A DNA stretch of 64,000 bases from Microbacterium allomyrinae. Lineage in GTDB: Bacteria; Actinomycetota; Actinomycetes; Actinomycetales; Microbacteriaceae. Under the pieces are notes generated by a model, which saw nothing but the letters and a program-made list of their open reading frames with translations, had not been told where the DNA came from and ran no database searches. The stretch covers positions 30,320-94,319 of the forward strand of contig NZ_JAGTTN010000010.1 of assembly GCF_020682705.1 (NCBI RefSeq). Reading direction: 5' to 3'. The position numbers were made by a program, and so were the translations under genes. Below, piece by piece: positions 9,900 to 18,290 of the stretch; position 1 is the stretch's first letter, and each line of letters starts with the position of its first letter.

Positions 9900-10817
9900 A
9901 TGGTCGAGAAGGTGCACAGCATCCACTCCCTGCCGGGTGACTCTCCCTGGCAGGGCGGTCTGCCGCCTGCCGGCTCGGCGGAGCACCCTCGATCGATCCG
10001 TGCCCTCGACCGGGTCCTCGCGATCCAGCGCCCCATCGTACTCGCGCATCTGCGGAGTATTCGGCTCCGGCATCCGGCCGCCGGGCCCGCCGACATCGTG
10101 CGGATCCTCGAGCGTCGCTATCTGGCCGCCGTCACGACCGGCGGCGCCGCGGTGGGTGCGACAGCCGTCGTCCCGGGGATCGGGACGGGCGTCACGCTGG
10201 CGCTGAGCGGGGTCGAGACCGTGGCCTTCCTCGAGGCGACGGCACTCTTCGCCCAGTCTGTTGCCGAGGTGCACGGCATCCCGGTCGCGGATCCCGACCG
10301 TGCGCGGGCGCTCGTGCTGACGCTGATGCTCGGAAAGGAGGGCGTGGATCTGGTCGCTCAGCTCGCCGGGCAGGCCGTCGGAAGAGCTCCTACCCGCGAC
10401 AAGTACTGGGGCGAGCTGATCACCAAGACTCTCCCCCGCGCCGCCATGGGCCCTCTCGTCGATCGACTCAAGACGACCTTCATCCACCAGTTCGCGGTAC
10501 GCGGCGGGGCATCCTGGATCGGCAAGGCGCTGCCGTTCGGCATCGGCGCCGCGATCGGCGGCGCGGGCAACAACATCCTCGGACGACGTGTGCTGGTGAA
10601 CTCGCGCCGGGCCTTCGGCATGCCGCCCGCGATTCTCCCGGTGGATATCGAGCCGAAGCCAGGCACTCTTCGCGTCGAGCGCGCCGCAAGTCGCGGCATC
10701 CGTCGCGCGGGCGAAGCGGTCGTCGGCGGGGTGACACGCGGCGCCGCGACCGTCGGACGCCTCGGCGGCAAGGTGGTCCGCCGCTCTCCGCCGGAGATCG
10801 AGTCGTCACAGGACTGA
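9900..10817 (+). CDS. EcsC-like conserved protein of unknown function
   Basis: 305 aa. The first 50 residues are polar; residues 70-120 contain a Gly/Ala/Val-rich amphipathic stretch (AAVTTGGAAVGATAVVPGIG) and a second one near 205-225 (GKALPFGIGAAIGGAGNNILG), which are weakly hydrophobic and resemble EcsC-family membrane-associated proteins. The C-terminus is rich in Arg and Gly (RGIRRAGEAVVGGVTRGAATVG). No catalytic motif is visible. The ATG is set by the leaderless hexamer at 9887. Function is not known; it may act at the membrane surface. The EcsC call is by general appearance only. Confidence 0.55.
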   Translation: MVEKVHSIHSLPGDSPWQGGLPPAGSAEHPRSIRALDRVLAIQRPIVLAHLRSIRLRHPAAGPADIVRILERRYLAAVTTGGAAVGATAVVPGIGTGVTLALSGVETVAFLEATALFAQSVAEVHGIPVADPDRARALVLTLMLGKEGVDLVAQLAGQAVGRAPTRDKYWGELITKTLPRAAMGPLVDRLKTTFIHQFAVRGGASWIGKALPFGIGAAIGGAGNNILGRRVLVNSRRAFGMPPAILPVDIEPKPGTLRVERAASRGIRRAGEAVVGGVTRGAATVGRLGGKVVRRSPPEIESSQD

Positions 10818-10912
10818 GCCTCGCCTCCTCCCCCGGGCATGCCGCTCTCCGCGTTTCCACAGGGCCGGCGCGAAGCGGGGGAATGAGGGATGCCCGCGTC
10901 GGATGCCGCGCC

Positions 10913-10918
10913 TACCGT
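10913..10918 (+). promoter_or_regulatory. Leaderless -10 element
   Basis: TACCGT with 7 nt to the ATG at 10926; it decides the start of the following small gene. Confidence 0.5.
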
Positions 10919-10925
10919 GGCGGCC

Positions 10926-11228
10926 ATGCTTCGAGCGATCGATCCCGACGAACCCCGGCCTACCTCGGCCTATCGCGTGCCATGGCGCATCGATCAGGTC
11001 TACGAGCGGCATCCTCTCATCATCAACGTCGGACCCGCCGCCGTGGACTTCGTGCGTGTCTTCGTAGACCTGGGGCGCCGTTCGACGACCGAGGAATGGG
11101 GGCAGATGCTCCCGGGGGACACCGCCGAAGTGTGCCTCTGCGACGCCGATCCGGCCGGGGGGCTCGTGACCATTGCATGGTTTCGGCCGGAGGATGGTGT
11201 GGAGTACCTGTGGCGTTTCGCGATGTGA
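10926..11228 (+). CDS. Small hypothetical protein
   Basis: 100 aa, no family recognised. The sequence is mixed, with a central INVGPAAVDFVRVFVDLGRR stretch, LPGDTAEVCLCD and a C-terminal TIAWFRPEDGVEYLWRF that look like alternating beta strands of a small soluble domain. The frame is open to an ATG at 10890, but the TACCGT hexamer 7 nt before ATG 10926 favours the shorter form as a leaderless gene. It stands alone between the EcsC-like gene and another small gene. Codon use is like its neighbours, so it is probably a real protein. Confidence 0.6.
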   Translation: MLRAIDPDEPRPTSAYRVPWRIDQVYERHPLIINVGPAAVDFVRVFVDLGRRSTTEEWGQMLPGDTAEVCLCDADPAGGLVTIAWFRPEDGVEYLWRFAM

Positions 11229-11250
11229 CGCGCAACGCCGCCCACGGGGT

Positions 11251-11256
11251 GAGAAT
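11251..11256 (+). promoter_or_regulatory. Possible leaderless -10 element
   Basis: GAGAAT with 6 nt to the ATG at 11263; weaker than the others because the first base is G. Confidence 0.35.
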
Positions 11257-11262
11257 GGGCCC

Positions 11263-11529
11263 ATGGGACTCTTCAGTCAAAGACCGGAGGAGCCGACCGA
11301 GTGGGCCGGCCTGCCTTCCGAGCCCGCCCGCGCAGAGTCTGCCGCGGAACGGCTCTCGGACGTCGCGGCCGGCGACCTGGGAGGCCTTGACATCGCGGGC
11401 CTTGCGACCGGCACCACCGGCACGAGCACATCGCACATCGCCATCGAGTCGATCGTGATCCCGGTCGAACCCGGGATCGAGATCGCCGGTTCCGAATCGT
11501 CCAACCGCGACGGACCAAGCGTCCGGTAA
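11263..11529 (+). CDS. Small hypothetical acidic protein
   Basis: 88 aa and probably disordered at the N-terminus (MGLFSQRPEEPTEWAG). It is acidic, with a Gly/Ala/Asp-rich centre (DVAAGDLGGLDIAGLATG) and a short predicted strand (AIESIVIPVEPGIEIAG). No motif or family was recognised. The ATG at 11263 was preferred over in-frame upstream codons because it is preceded at 6 nt by GAGAAT, a plausible -10, and because upstream codons overlap the previous gene. It ends 52 nt before the maltokinase-like gene, on the same strand. Confidence 0.5.
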   Translation: MGLFSQRPEEPTEWAGLPSEPARAESAAERLSDVAAGDLGGLDIAGLATGTTGTSTSHIAIESIVIPVEPGIEIAGSESSNRDGPSVR

Positions 11530-11568
11530 GCGCTTGCTGTGGTCCTCGACAGGACCGCCCTGCGGGCA

Positions 11569-11574
11569 TAGCCT
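11569..11574 (+). promoter_or_regulatory. Leaderless -10 element for the maltokinase-like gene
   Basis: TAGCCT with 7 nt to the ATG at 11582. Confidence 0.55.
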
Positions 11575-11581
11575 CACATGT

Positions 11582-12958
11582 ATGGACAGCACGTTGGCGT
11601 GCCTGGCGGCATGGATGCCGAGACAGCGCTGGTACGCCGCGAAAGGGCGCCCGCCGAGCCTGCGACTGGTCTCGTGGTGGGACCTTCCGTCCCACGAGGC
11701 CGGCGCCGATGTACGCGTGCGCACGTTCCTCGTCGCCGATGAGGGCGCTCTGCCCACGGTGCTGTATCAGATACCTGTGGTCGCCCGGGCGACCGAGACG
11801 GTCACCGCAGACCCGGCGCATGTGATCGGGAGCCCGGAGCCGGGAACGGTCTTCATCGACGGGCCTTTCGATCCCGCGTATACGTCGGCGCTCCTGCAAC
11901 TCGTCCTGCGCGGCGGTGACGCCTTCGGCCCCCAGACCGTCGCCGTCGGGCACCACACCGGCCTCGTGGCGTCCGAGGAGTCCCCGACCGGCCGCGTCGT
12001 GACCGGAGAGCAGTCCAACACCTCGGTGATCTACGCCGATGCGCGGATCCCCGTGATCTGCAAGGTGTACCGGCAGCTGCACGGCGGGTTCAATCCCGAT
12101 ATCGAGTTGCAGACCGCTCTCGCCGACGACGGCTCTCCTCGTGTTCCGCGCACGATCGGATGGGTCGAGGGCACATGGCCGGACCTCGCGACCGCGCACG
12201 GCACGGTCAATGGGTCATTGGCGTTCGCCCAGGAGTTCCTTCCCGATGTCGACGACGCGTGGCGCGCGGCTCTTCTCTCCGCTGCACGCGGAGTCGACTT
12301 CCATGAACCCGCCTTCGCGCTCGGCACCGCGACGGCCGAAGTGCATCTGGCCCTCGGGCACCTCTTTCCGACGCGGCCGGCTTCGCCTGCGGATCGTCGC
12401 GATACTGCCGCGACCTGGGCTCGCCGTCTTGCGATCGCCATCGCCGAGGTCCCCGAGATCGCCGAGCGTCGCGAGGCCGCCGAGTCGGTGTACCACCGCG
12501 CGCTCGAGGTCGACTGGCCGCCGCTGCAACGGATCCACGGGGACTACCACCTCGGACAGGTGCTCGAGGTGCCCGGCCGCGGCTGGGTGCTGCTCGACTT
12601 CGAGGGTGAGCCGATGCGTCCGATGCTCGAGCGCATCCGTCCCGATCTCGCACTCCGAGACGTCGCGGGCATGCTCCGCTCGTTCGACTATGTCGCGGGC
12701 TCGCTGCGCCTCGACGACCCCGAGCGCTCGCCCCAGACCATGCGCGAGTGGGCCCGCGGCGCGCGACAGGCCTTCGTGAGCGGGTATGCCGCCGCGACGG
12801 GCACCACCCTCGACCCGCGGCATCCGCTGCTCGCCGCCCTCGAACTCGACAAAGCCGTCTACGAAGCGACCTACGAGGCCCGCAATCGACCGACGTGGGT
12901 CGCGATCCCCCTACGGGCCATCGCCCGGCTCGTGGAGCGCCCTGCGGCGGTCGCGTGA
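11582..12958 (+). CDS. Maltokinase-like phosphotransferase
   Basis: 458 aa, matching actinobacterial maltokinases (Mak/Pep2) that phosphorylate maltose to maltose-1-phosphate for the GlgE alpha-glucan pathway. The N-terminal cap has the PRQRWYAAKGR element typical of that family, residues 138-145 hold VVTGEQSNTSV, the catalytic loop is RIHGDYHLGQVL and the metal-binding segment is VLLDFEGEP. The ATG at 11582 is set by the TAGCCT hexamer. In many relatives the gene is fused or adjacent to treS or glgE; neither is present in this window, so the gene is isolated here. Substrate is inferred from family resemblance. Confidence 0.85.
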   Translation: MDSTLACLAAWMPRQRWYAAKGRPPSLRLVSWWDLPSHEAGADVRVRTFLVADEGALPTVLYQIPVVARATETVTADPAHVIGSPEPGTVFIDGPFDPAYTSALLQLVLRGGDAFGPQTVAVGHHTGLVASEESPTGRVVTGEQSNTSVIYADARIPVICKVYRQLHGGFNPDIELQTALADDGSPRVPRTIGWVEGTWPDLATAHGTVNGSLAFAQEFLPDVDDAWRAALLSAARGVDFHEPAFALGTATAEVHLALGHLFPTRPASPADRRDTAATWARRLAIAIAEVPEIAERREAAESVYHRALEVDWPPLQRIHGDYHLGQVLEVPGRGWVLLDFEGEPMRPMLERIRPDLALRDVAGMLRSFDYVAGSLRLDDPERSPQTMREWARGARQAFVSGYAAATGTTLDPRHPLLAALELDKAVYEATYEARNRPTWVAIPLRAIARLVERPAAVA

Positions 12959-12981
12959 GGCGGCAGCGGCTCGGTCGTGGC

Positions 12982-14271
12982 TCAGCCTTCTACGGCGTCG
13001 TCGAGCTCGGCCTCGTCGGGGTCGGGTTCGTCCTCCTCGGTCTCTTCGACCGAGCGCGCGTACCAGCGATCCCACTCGTCCATGAGGTGCTGTACAGCGC
13101 CGTGGAAGCGTGCGGTGGCGGCCCCCGGAGCCGCGTCGCCGAAGTAGTGCTGCACCCACTGCTCGAGGCGTGCGACTGCATCCGGGTCGTCCAGCACCCG
13201 CTGAGTCTCTGCGACGATATCCGGAGCGGAAGCGGCATCCAGCCACTCGCACGCCGAGAGGTAGCCGTGCGTGTCGATCGCCGCCGCAGCATCGGCGGGC
13301 CGCGTGATCATGAGGGGCTTGTCGGCGGCCAGCCGGTCGTACACCATTGCCGAGATGTCGACGATGGCGACGTCGGCGGCCGCGAGCTGCCATCCGAGAT
13401 GCGGTCCATCGTCGAAGATGTGCTGGGCAGTCGGATCGGCGGCGTTCGCCGCAGCAAGTGCGGCGACGATGCGCCTGTTGCCGGCGCCGTACTCGGGGTT
13501 CACGACGCCCGAGCGCGGATGCGGCCGGTACACCACACGATGGCGCCCGGTGGCCAGGAGTGCGGTGACCAGCGCCTCGCCATGGGTGAGGATCGAGCCG
13601 TAGTGCGCAGACGGGCGATCGCCTTCCCACGTCGGCGCATAAAGCACCACGGTGCGATCGTCGGGCGGATACGGGAGCGTGCCCGAGTAGTGATCGGCCT
13701 GAGGGCGACCGATGTCGAGCGTGCGCCGTTCAACGTCGTAGTCCCACAGCACGCGCGACAGGCGTTCTCGCGCGGCCTGGCCGGCGACCATCGCGTAGTC
13801 GTACGCCTTGTACTGGTTCGTGGTCATGTACATCTTGTCGGACTCGCCGTGGTTGATGAACACGTGCCAGCGCCGGCCGTAGCGGAACATCTGGAAGTTG
13901 CGGGTGTTCTGGTTCACATACAGCACGACGCGGATGTCCTGCTTCGCGATGAAGCGCTCCAGATCCCGTACCGTCGGCACGAACGCCACGGGCGGCCCGT
14001 CTTCTGCCAGCAGCGCCTGCGCACCGGTCGCCGAGCGGCTGAGCACCACGACGGGCCAGGTCCTGCCCAGTTCGGCGAGCGGCTTGTACCACTGCCGCAT
14101 CTGGTACATGTTCACCGCACCGTCGGCGAAGTACACGGCGACGCGATAGTGCAGCGGCGGATGCTTCGGAGCGGTTGCCAGCGTTCGCCGCACGTCGATG
14201 ACGGCCGAACGACTGTTGACCGCCTTGCGGACGAGCGCGACCGCCTTCTTCGCATCCGAGACGAAACCCAC
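12982..14271 (-). CDS. CDP-glycerol glycerophosphotransferase family protein (first of three)
   Basis: 429 aa, cytoplasmic or membrane-associated GT-B-fold enzyme related to TagB/TagF, which add glycerol-phosphate units from CDP-glycerol to wall teichoic acid. Recognisable parts are FINHGESDKMYMTTNQYKAYD, the phosphate-binding VVLYAPTWEGDRPSAHY, VVYRPHPRSG and DVAIVDISAMVYDRLAADKP in the position of the family's TDYSSxxxD. The last 25 residues are very acidic. GTG at 14271 lies 6 nt after a TAGGCT hexamer. It is divergent from the glycosyltransferase (starts 41 bp apart) and convergent with the maltokinase-like gene. Confidence 0.85.
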   Translation of the reverse strand: MGFVSDAKKAVALVRKAVNSRSAVIDVRRTLATAPKHPPLHYRVAVYFADGAVNMYQMRQWYKPLAELGRTWPVVVLSRSATGAQALLAEDGPPVAFVPTVRDLERFIAKQDIRVVLYVNQNTRNFQMFRYGRRWHVFINHGESDKMYMTTNQYKAYDYAMVAGQAARERLSRVLWDYDVERRTLDIGRPQADHYSGTLPYPPDDRTVVLYAPTWEGDRPSAHYGSILTHGEALVTALLATGRHRVVYRPHPRSGVVNPEYGAGNRRIVAALAAANAADPTAQHIFDDGPHLGWQLAAADVAIVDISAMVYDRLAADKPLMITRPADAAAAIDTHGYLSACEWLDAASAPDIVAETQRVLDDPDAVARLEQWVQHYFGDAAPGAATARFHGAVQHLMDEWDRWYARSVEETEEDEPDPDEAELDDAVEG

Positions 14272-14277
14272 GGGTCC

Positions 14278-14283
14278 AGCCTA
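14278..14283 (-). promoter_or_regulatory. Leaderless -10 element for the first CDP-glycerol transferase gene
   Basis: TAGGCT on the minus strand, 6 nt before the GTG at 14271. Confidence 0.6.
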
Positions 14284-14299
14284 CCGAGGGGCGCCGTGA

Positions 14300-14305
14300 C
14301 ATGAT
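14300..14305 (+). promoter_or_regulatory. Leaderless -10 element for the glycosyltransferase
   Basis: CATGAT with 6 nt to the GTG at 14312. It lies 17 bp from the divergent -10 at 14278-14283. Confidence 0.45.
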
Positions 14306-14311
14306 CGACGC

Positions 14312-15406
14312 GTGCATGTCGAGCAGCCCGGGCGCAAGGACGCTCCGATCGTCCCTGCCGGCGCAGGCGTGACATTCGTGATGCCGGTGCTCAATGAGAG
14401 CGGCTACCTCCGGCGCGCGGTGGAGACCGTGCTCGCTCAGGATGTCGACGCTCCGATGGAGCTGATCCTCGCGCTCGGTCCATCCACCGACGGCACAAGC
14501 GAACTCGCGCGAGAACTCGCCCTCGAGGACCACCGCATCGTCCTGGTCGACAACCCCGCGGCCGATATCCCCGTCGGTCTCAATCTCGCCATTCGCGCGG
14601 GCCGCTACCCCACAGTGGTGCGGGTCGACGCGCATTCGGAGCTCGAGCCGTCGTACACGACCCACGCGCTCGCGACGCTGGATCGCGTCGGCGCGGCAAA
14701 CGTGGGGGGCGTCATGCGCGCCGATGGCCGCACGCCGTTCCAGCGTGCGGTGGCGCGCGCGTACAACTCCCCCATCGGTCTCGGCGGCGGCGCCTATCAC
14801 GGCGGTACGCAGGAGGGCGAGGCGGAATCGGCCTACCTCGGCGTGATGCGGCGAGCAGCGCTCGACGAGGTCGGGCTGTTCGACGAGACGATCCGACGCG
14901 GCGAGGATTGGGAGCTCAATCTGCGCATCCGGCGGGCCGGGTATCGCGTGTGGTTCGATCCGACGCTCTCGGTCACGTATTGGCCTCGCGAGAGCTGGGC
15001 GCGGCTCGTTCGGCAATTCTCGGCCACGGGCCGCTGGCGCGGGGAGCTGGTGCGCCGGTTCGGGCGAGGCAATTCGCTGCGCTTCTTCGCCCCGCCGGTA
15101 CTCGTCCTGACGCTGCTGCTGGGCATCGTGGTCGGTGTGCTGCAGGCGACAGGCGTGCTGCAGGGGTGGTGGTCGCTCGCGGCATCCATCGTCTACCTGC
15201 CCGTGATCGCCTACGTGCTCCTCATCGCCGGGGTCTCCCTCGGGTCGGGAGGCGGGCACGGCTGGCGCGACAAGCTCTGGACCGCGGCCGTGCTGCCGAC
15301 CATGCATCTGGCATGGGGCTGGGGATTCCTCATCGGGGTGCTGCGCGGCGCCCACGACACCGTCGACACCTCCCGTCTGGGCAGCCGGAACACCCCGCTG
15401 CCGTGA
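14312..15406 (+). CDS. Family-2 glycosyltransferase with C-terminal membrane segments
   Basis: 364 aa. Residues 20-260 are a GT-A domain: VTFVMPVLNESGYLRRAVE, the ALGPSTDGTSELA turn, the VRVDAHSELE metal-binding region and RRGEDWELNLRIRRAGYRVWF with the acceptor-side ED. Two or three hydrophobic segments follow (about residues 255-285 and 290-310), so the protein is anchored in the membrane with the active site in the cytoplasm. This plan fits enzymes that build lipid-linked wall sugars. GTG at 14312 is supported by the CATGAT hexamer. It is placed among the CDP-glycerol transferase genes; the donor sugar is unknown. Confidence 0.85.
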   Translation: MHVEQPGRKDAPIVPAGAGVTFVMPVLNESGYLRRAVETVLAQDVDAPMELILALGPSTDGTSELARELALEDHRIVLVDNPAADIPVGLNLAIRAGRYPTVVRVDAHSELEPSYTTHALATLDRVGAANVGGVMRADGRTPFQRAVARAYNSPIGLGGGAYHGGTQEGEAESAYLGVMRRAALDEVGLFDETIRRGEDWELNLRIRRAGYRVWFDPTLSVTYWPRESWARLVRQFSATGRWRGELVRRFGRGNSLRFFAPPVLVLTLLLGIVVGVLQATGVLQGWWSLAASIVYLPVIAYVLLIAGVSLGSGGGHGWRDKLWTAAVLPTMHLAWGWGFLIGVLRGAHDTVDTSRLGSRNTPLP

Positions 15407-15460
15407 CCTCGTCACGCACGAGGTGCCGAGCGCGGCATCGCGGGCCCGGGGGCGCAGCGC

Positions 15461-16915
15461 TCAGACGCCGGGGTCGATGAAGCCCTGATCGAGGATGCGG
15501 GTCACCACGCGTTCGGCGGCGTGCCCGTCGTCGCGCGCATTGAACTTCTCTCGCCACGCGGCGTACCGTGCGGCGTGGGACGACCCGTCATCGTCCTGGA
15601 GTGCCGTGACGAGCTCCTGCTGGGTGCGCACGACCGGTCCGGGCGCGTACGCGGCGAGGTCGAAGTAGAACCCGCGCAGCTCACCGCGGTAGTGCTCCAT
15701 GTCGGGGACGAGGAAGTACATCGGCTTTCCGGTCACCGAGAAGTCGAACATGACCGATGAGTAGTCCGTGATCAGTGCGTCGGCGACCAGCAGCAGCTGC
15801 GACGTGTCGGGGAAGCCGGTGACGTCGATCACCCGCGGGCCCTCGGCATCCTTGCCAGGCAGCAGCGTGCGCGAGTGCCCTCGAACGAGAACCACGGCGT
15901 CGGCAGCGTCCGCCAGCGCCGCCGGATCCACGAAGTCCACGATCTCGGCGCGGTCGTCGCGCCACGTCGGTGCGTACAGGAGCACGCGCTCACCGGGCCG
16001 GATGCCCAGCGCCTCGCGCGTGGCAGAGCCGTCCCCGCCGTTCAGCACGTCGTTGCGCGGGTAGCCCTCCACCCAGATCGGGCGCGAGAGGAACGCGTAC
16101 GCCTTGCCGAGGATCGTCGCGGCATACGGATTCTGTGCGAGCAGCACGTTCCAGCGCCGGGACTCGCGGATGACCGCCGCCATCCGTCGCGGATCGAAAC
16201 CCGGACGGTGGAGCGCGAGACGCTTCAGGGGCGTGCCGTGCCACGTCTGCAGGACGACCTGGCCCTTGCGACGCACGAACCGGCGCCGAAGCCAGTCGTT
16301 CACGACGAGAAGTCGCGCCGAACCGCGTGCGCGCCACCACTCCGGACTGCCCTCGACGACCGGTACAGCGCCCTCTGGCACAGCGACCGACAGGTCCACG
16401 ACGCTCCAGTAGCGAGTGACCCCGGGTGCCCGGCGGGCCAGCTCGCGATCGATCGCGAGGGGGTTGCAGCTGGCGTTGCGTCCATAGAAGCTCTCGAAGA
16501 AGACCGCGTTCTCGAATCCGGCAGGCCGTGTGGCATAGCGCCGTTCGAGGGCGTCCTGCCCTTCACCCGAGTCGTAGGCGGGATCCATCGGCGGGCCGAT
16601 CCGCAGCGTGTCGCCGTCGAGCTGTGCACGGAGGGTGCCCAGCTGGGCGAGCGGCACGACATCGGAGGGGCGGATGCTGCCGCCCGCGGCATCCGTCATC
16701 CGAAGCTCGTATTCTCCCGCCGGCAGCGGCAGCGGCGGCCCGCCCCATCGGGCCGCGCGAAGAGGCAGCGTGGCCTTCCACGTCTTGCCGCGTCCCGTCA
16801 GCGTGGCCGATACCCGCGCACGCGGTCCGACGAGCTCGACGGAGGCGGGTCGTTCGCCTTCGCCCGAGAGCACGAGCGCCGCGCCGCCGTCCGTCCTGAA
16901 GCGAGCGTCGGTCAT
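15461..16915 (-). CDS. CDP-glycerol glycerophosphotransferase family protein (second)
   Basis: 484 aa, TagF/TagB type. An N-terminal beta-rich domain of about 110 residues (ending near PLAQLGTLRAQ) precedes the catalytic part, which shows VLQTWHGTPLKRLALHRPGFD (base-bearing His), GYPRNDVLNGG, LLYAPTWRDDRAEI, VLVRGHSRTL and LITDYSSVMFDFSVTGKPMY with the family's Asp-Ser-Ser. These residues match functional teichoic-acid polymerases or primases. Its ATG overlaps the stop of the next transferase gene by 4 nt, so the two are translationally coupled and may work on the same chain. Which of them primes and which polymerises cannot be read from sequence. Confidence 0.88.
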   Translation of the reverse strand: MTDARFRTDGGAALVLSGEGERPASVELVGPRARVSATLTGRGKTWKATLPLRAARWGGPPLPLPAGEYELRMTDAAGGSIRPSDVVPLAQLGTLRAQLDGDTLRIGPPMDPAYDSGEGQDALERRYATRPAGFENAVFFESFYGRNASCNPLAIDRELARRAPGVTRYWSVVDLSVAVPEGAVPVVEGSPEWWRARGSARLLVVNDWLRRRFVRRKGQVVLQTWHGTPLKRLALHRPGFDPRRMAAVIRESRRWNVLLAQNPYAATILGKAYAFLSRPIWVEGYPRNDVLNGGDGSATREALGIRPGERVLLYAPTWRDDRAEIVDFVDPAALADAADAVVLVRGHSRTLLPGKDAEGPRVIDVTGFPDTSQLLLVADALITDYSSVMFDFSVTGKPMYFLVPDMEHYRGELRGFYFDLAAYAPGPVVRTQQELVTALQDDDGSSHAARYAAWREKFNARDDGHAAERVVTRILDQGFIDPGV

Positions 16916-18249
16916 CGGGTTCCTTCCGTCGGGCGGGCATCGTCCGGGCCCACTTGCCGAGGGGCTCCGCGCAGCGCGCCGGCGATGCGTGGAGAGGGCG
17001 TCGGGACCATTCCGGCCAAGATCGCACGGTACACCCTCGCGGCATTGCCGCCGTCCCGGTACGCGTGGACGCGCTCACTGCGCGCCCGCGAGCGGGCGAC
17101 GCGACGCTCACGCTCGGCGGCGTCGCCGAGGATGTCGTCGAGCTGTGCGGCCGCGCCGGACCAGTCCGTGGACCAATCGTCGCCGGCGACCTCGTCGTAG
17201 CGGCCGTAGAAGCCGCGGCGCTCTGCGTAGTCGTCGACGTCGGGTGCGAGGAACACGACCGGCAGCGGCACCAGAGCGGCATCGAACGCGAGCGACGAGT
17301 AGTCGGTGACGAGCGCATCGAGACCCGTCAGCAGCGGCGTCACGTCAGCGACCAGATCGCTGCCCAGAGGCTGCACACGGTCGGTCGGGAACGGCGGCGC
17401 GTACTCGCCCGCGCCGAGCGGATGCGATCGCACGAGCATGGTCGCGTCGTGGCGCGTGAGCACCTCGATGATCCTCGCCCACTCGGCATCGGTGGGGACG
17501 GCCGGATCCGCCGCGCCGTCACGCCACGTCGGGGCGTACAGCACGTACCGCGCCGAGGGATCTGCACGGGGCGCGGCGCGCCCGATCGCAGCCCGGGCAT
17601 CCGCGCGGCGTTCATCCACCGCCCCTCGTGAGAGGACGTCGACCCTCGGCTCCCCGGTGACCGGTACCCGCGCGTCGGCGAGCGCGAACGCGGATTCGAG
17701 CCGGCCGCGCACCAGATGCGACGCGGCCGGGAGGATGCGGATGCGCCGCGCCGCGCCGCGGTACATCGCGCGAAGAAGACCGCGCAGGACGGGTGCCGCG
17801 GGTGTCCTCGCGATCATCGTCGGAACGCGGAGCGTCTCGGGCGAGTCGAGCCCGATGCGCTTGAGCGGGATGCCGTGCCATAGCTGGACCACGAAGGCGC
17901 CCGACACGGCATAACGATTGACGTCGCCGAATCCATGGGTCACGACGATGACACCGGCTCGGGCAGTGCGCCAGAGGCCCCGCGGCGAGCCTTTGCGAAC
18001 GGTCGGGATGCCGCGGACCGCGGCGTCCCGCGCCTCACGGTCACTCGAGACCAGCCATACCGGCGTGCGTCCGTCGGCCACGGCCTCGTGCCAGAGCGCC
18101 AGAGCGCCATCGCCGATCCCGACGCCGCAGCCGAAAATCCATTGATCGCGTGAGCGCGGCACGACCAGAGTCAGCAGACGCCCCGCGGCATACAGCGGGA
18201 TGGTCGCGAGCTTTCGCGCATTCCCCGCCCCGAACGAGAACGACGCCAC
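16912..18249 (-). CDS. CDP-glycerol glycerophosphotransferase family protein (third)
   Basis: 445 aa, first gene of a two-gene operon. Motifs in order: an N-terminal WIFGCGVGIGDGALALWHE, the catalytic-base region VVQLWHGIPLKRIGLDSP, VLYAPTWRDGAADP, MLVRSHPLGAGE and ALVTDYSSLAFDAALVPLPV. The C-terminus is Arg-rich, as in membrane-peripheral teichoic-acid enzymes. GTG at 18249 follows TAGGCT at 6 nt. Its stop overlaps the start of the second transferase (ATGA). The three transferases in this region differ strongly from each other, so they are not recent duplicates. Confidence 0.88.
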   Translation of the reverse strand: MASFSFGAGNARKLATIPLYAAGRLLTLVVPRSRDQWIFGCGVGIGDGALALWHEAVADGRTPVWLVSSDREARDAAVRGIPTVRKGSPRGLWRTARAGVIVVTHGFGDVNRYAVSGAFVVQLWHGIPLKRIGLDSPETLRVPTMIARTPAAPVLRGLLRAMYRGAARRIRILPAASHLVRGRLESAFALADARVPVTGEPRVDVLSRGAVDERRADARAAIGRAAPRADPSARYVLYAPTWRDGAADPAVPTDAEWARIIEVLTRHDATMLVRSHPLGAGEYAPPFPTDRVQPLGSDLVADVTPLLTGLDALVTDYSSLAFDAALVPLPVVFLAPDVDDYAERRGFYGRYDEVAGDDWSTDWSGAAAQLDDILGDAAERERRVARSRARSERVHAYRDGGNAARVYRAILAGMVPTPSPRIAGALRGAPRQVGPDDARPTEGTR

Positions 18250-18255
18250 CCCGCG

Positions 18256-18261
18256 AGCCTA
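18256..18261 (-). promoter_or_regulatory. Leaderless -10 element for the transferase operon
   Basis: TAGGCT on the minus strand, 6 nt before the GTG at 18249. Confidence 0.6.
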
Positions 18262-18290
18262 TCGCGGGGTGGCGGCCGAACTTCGTTCGC

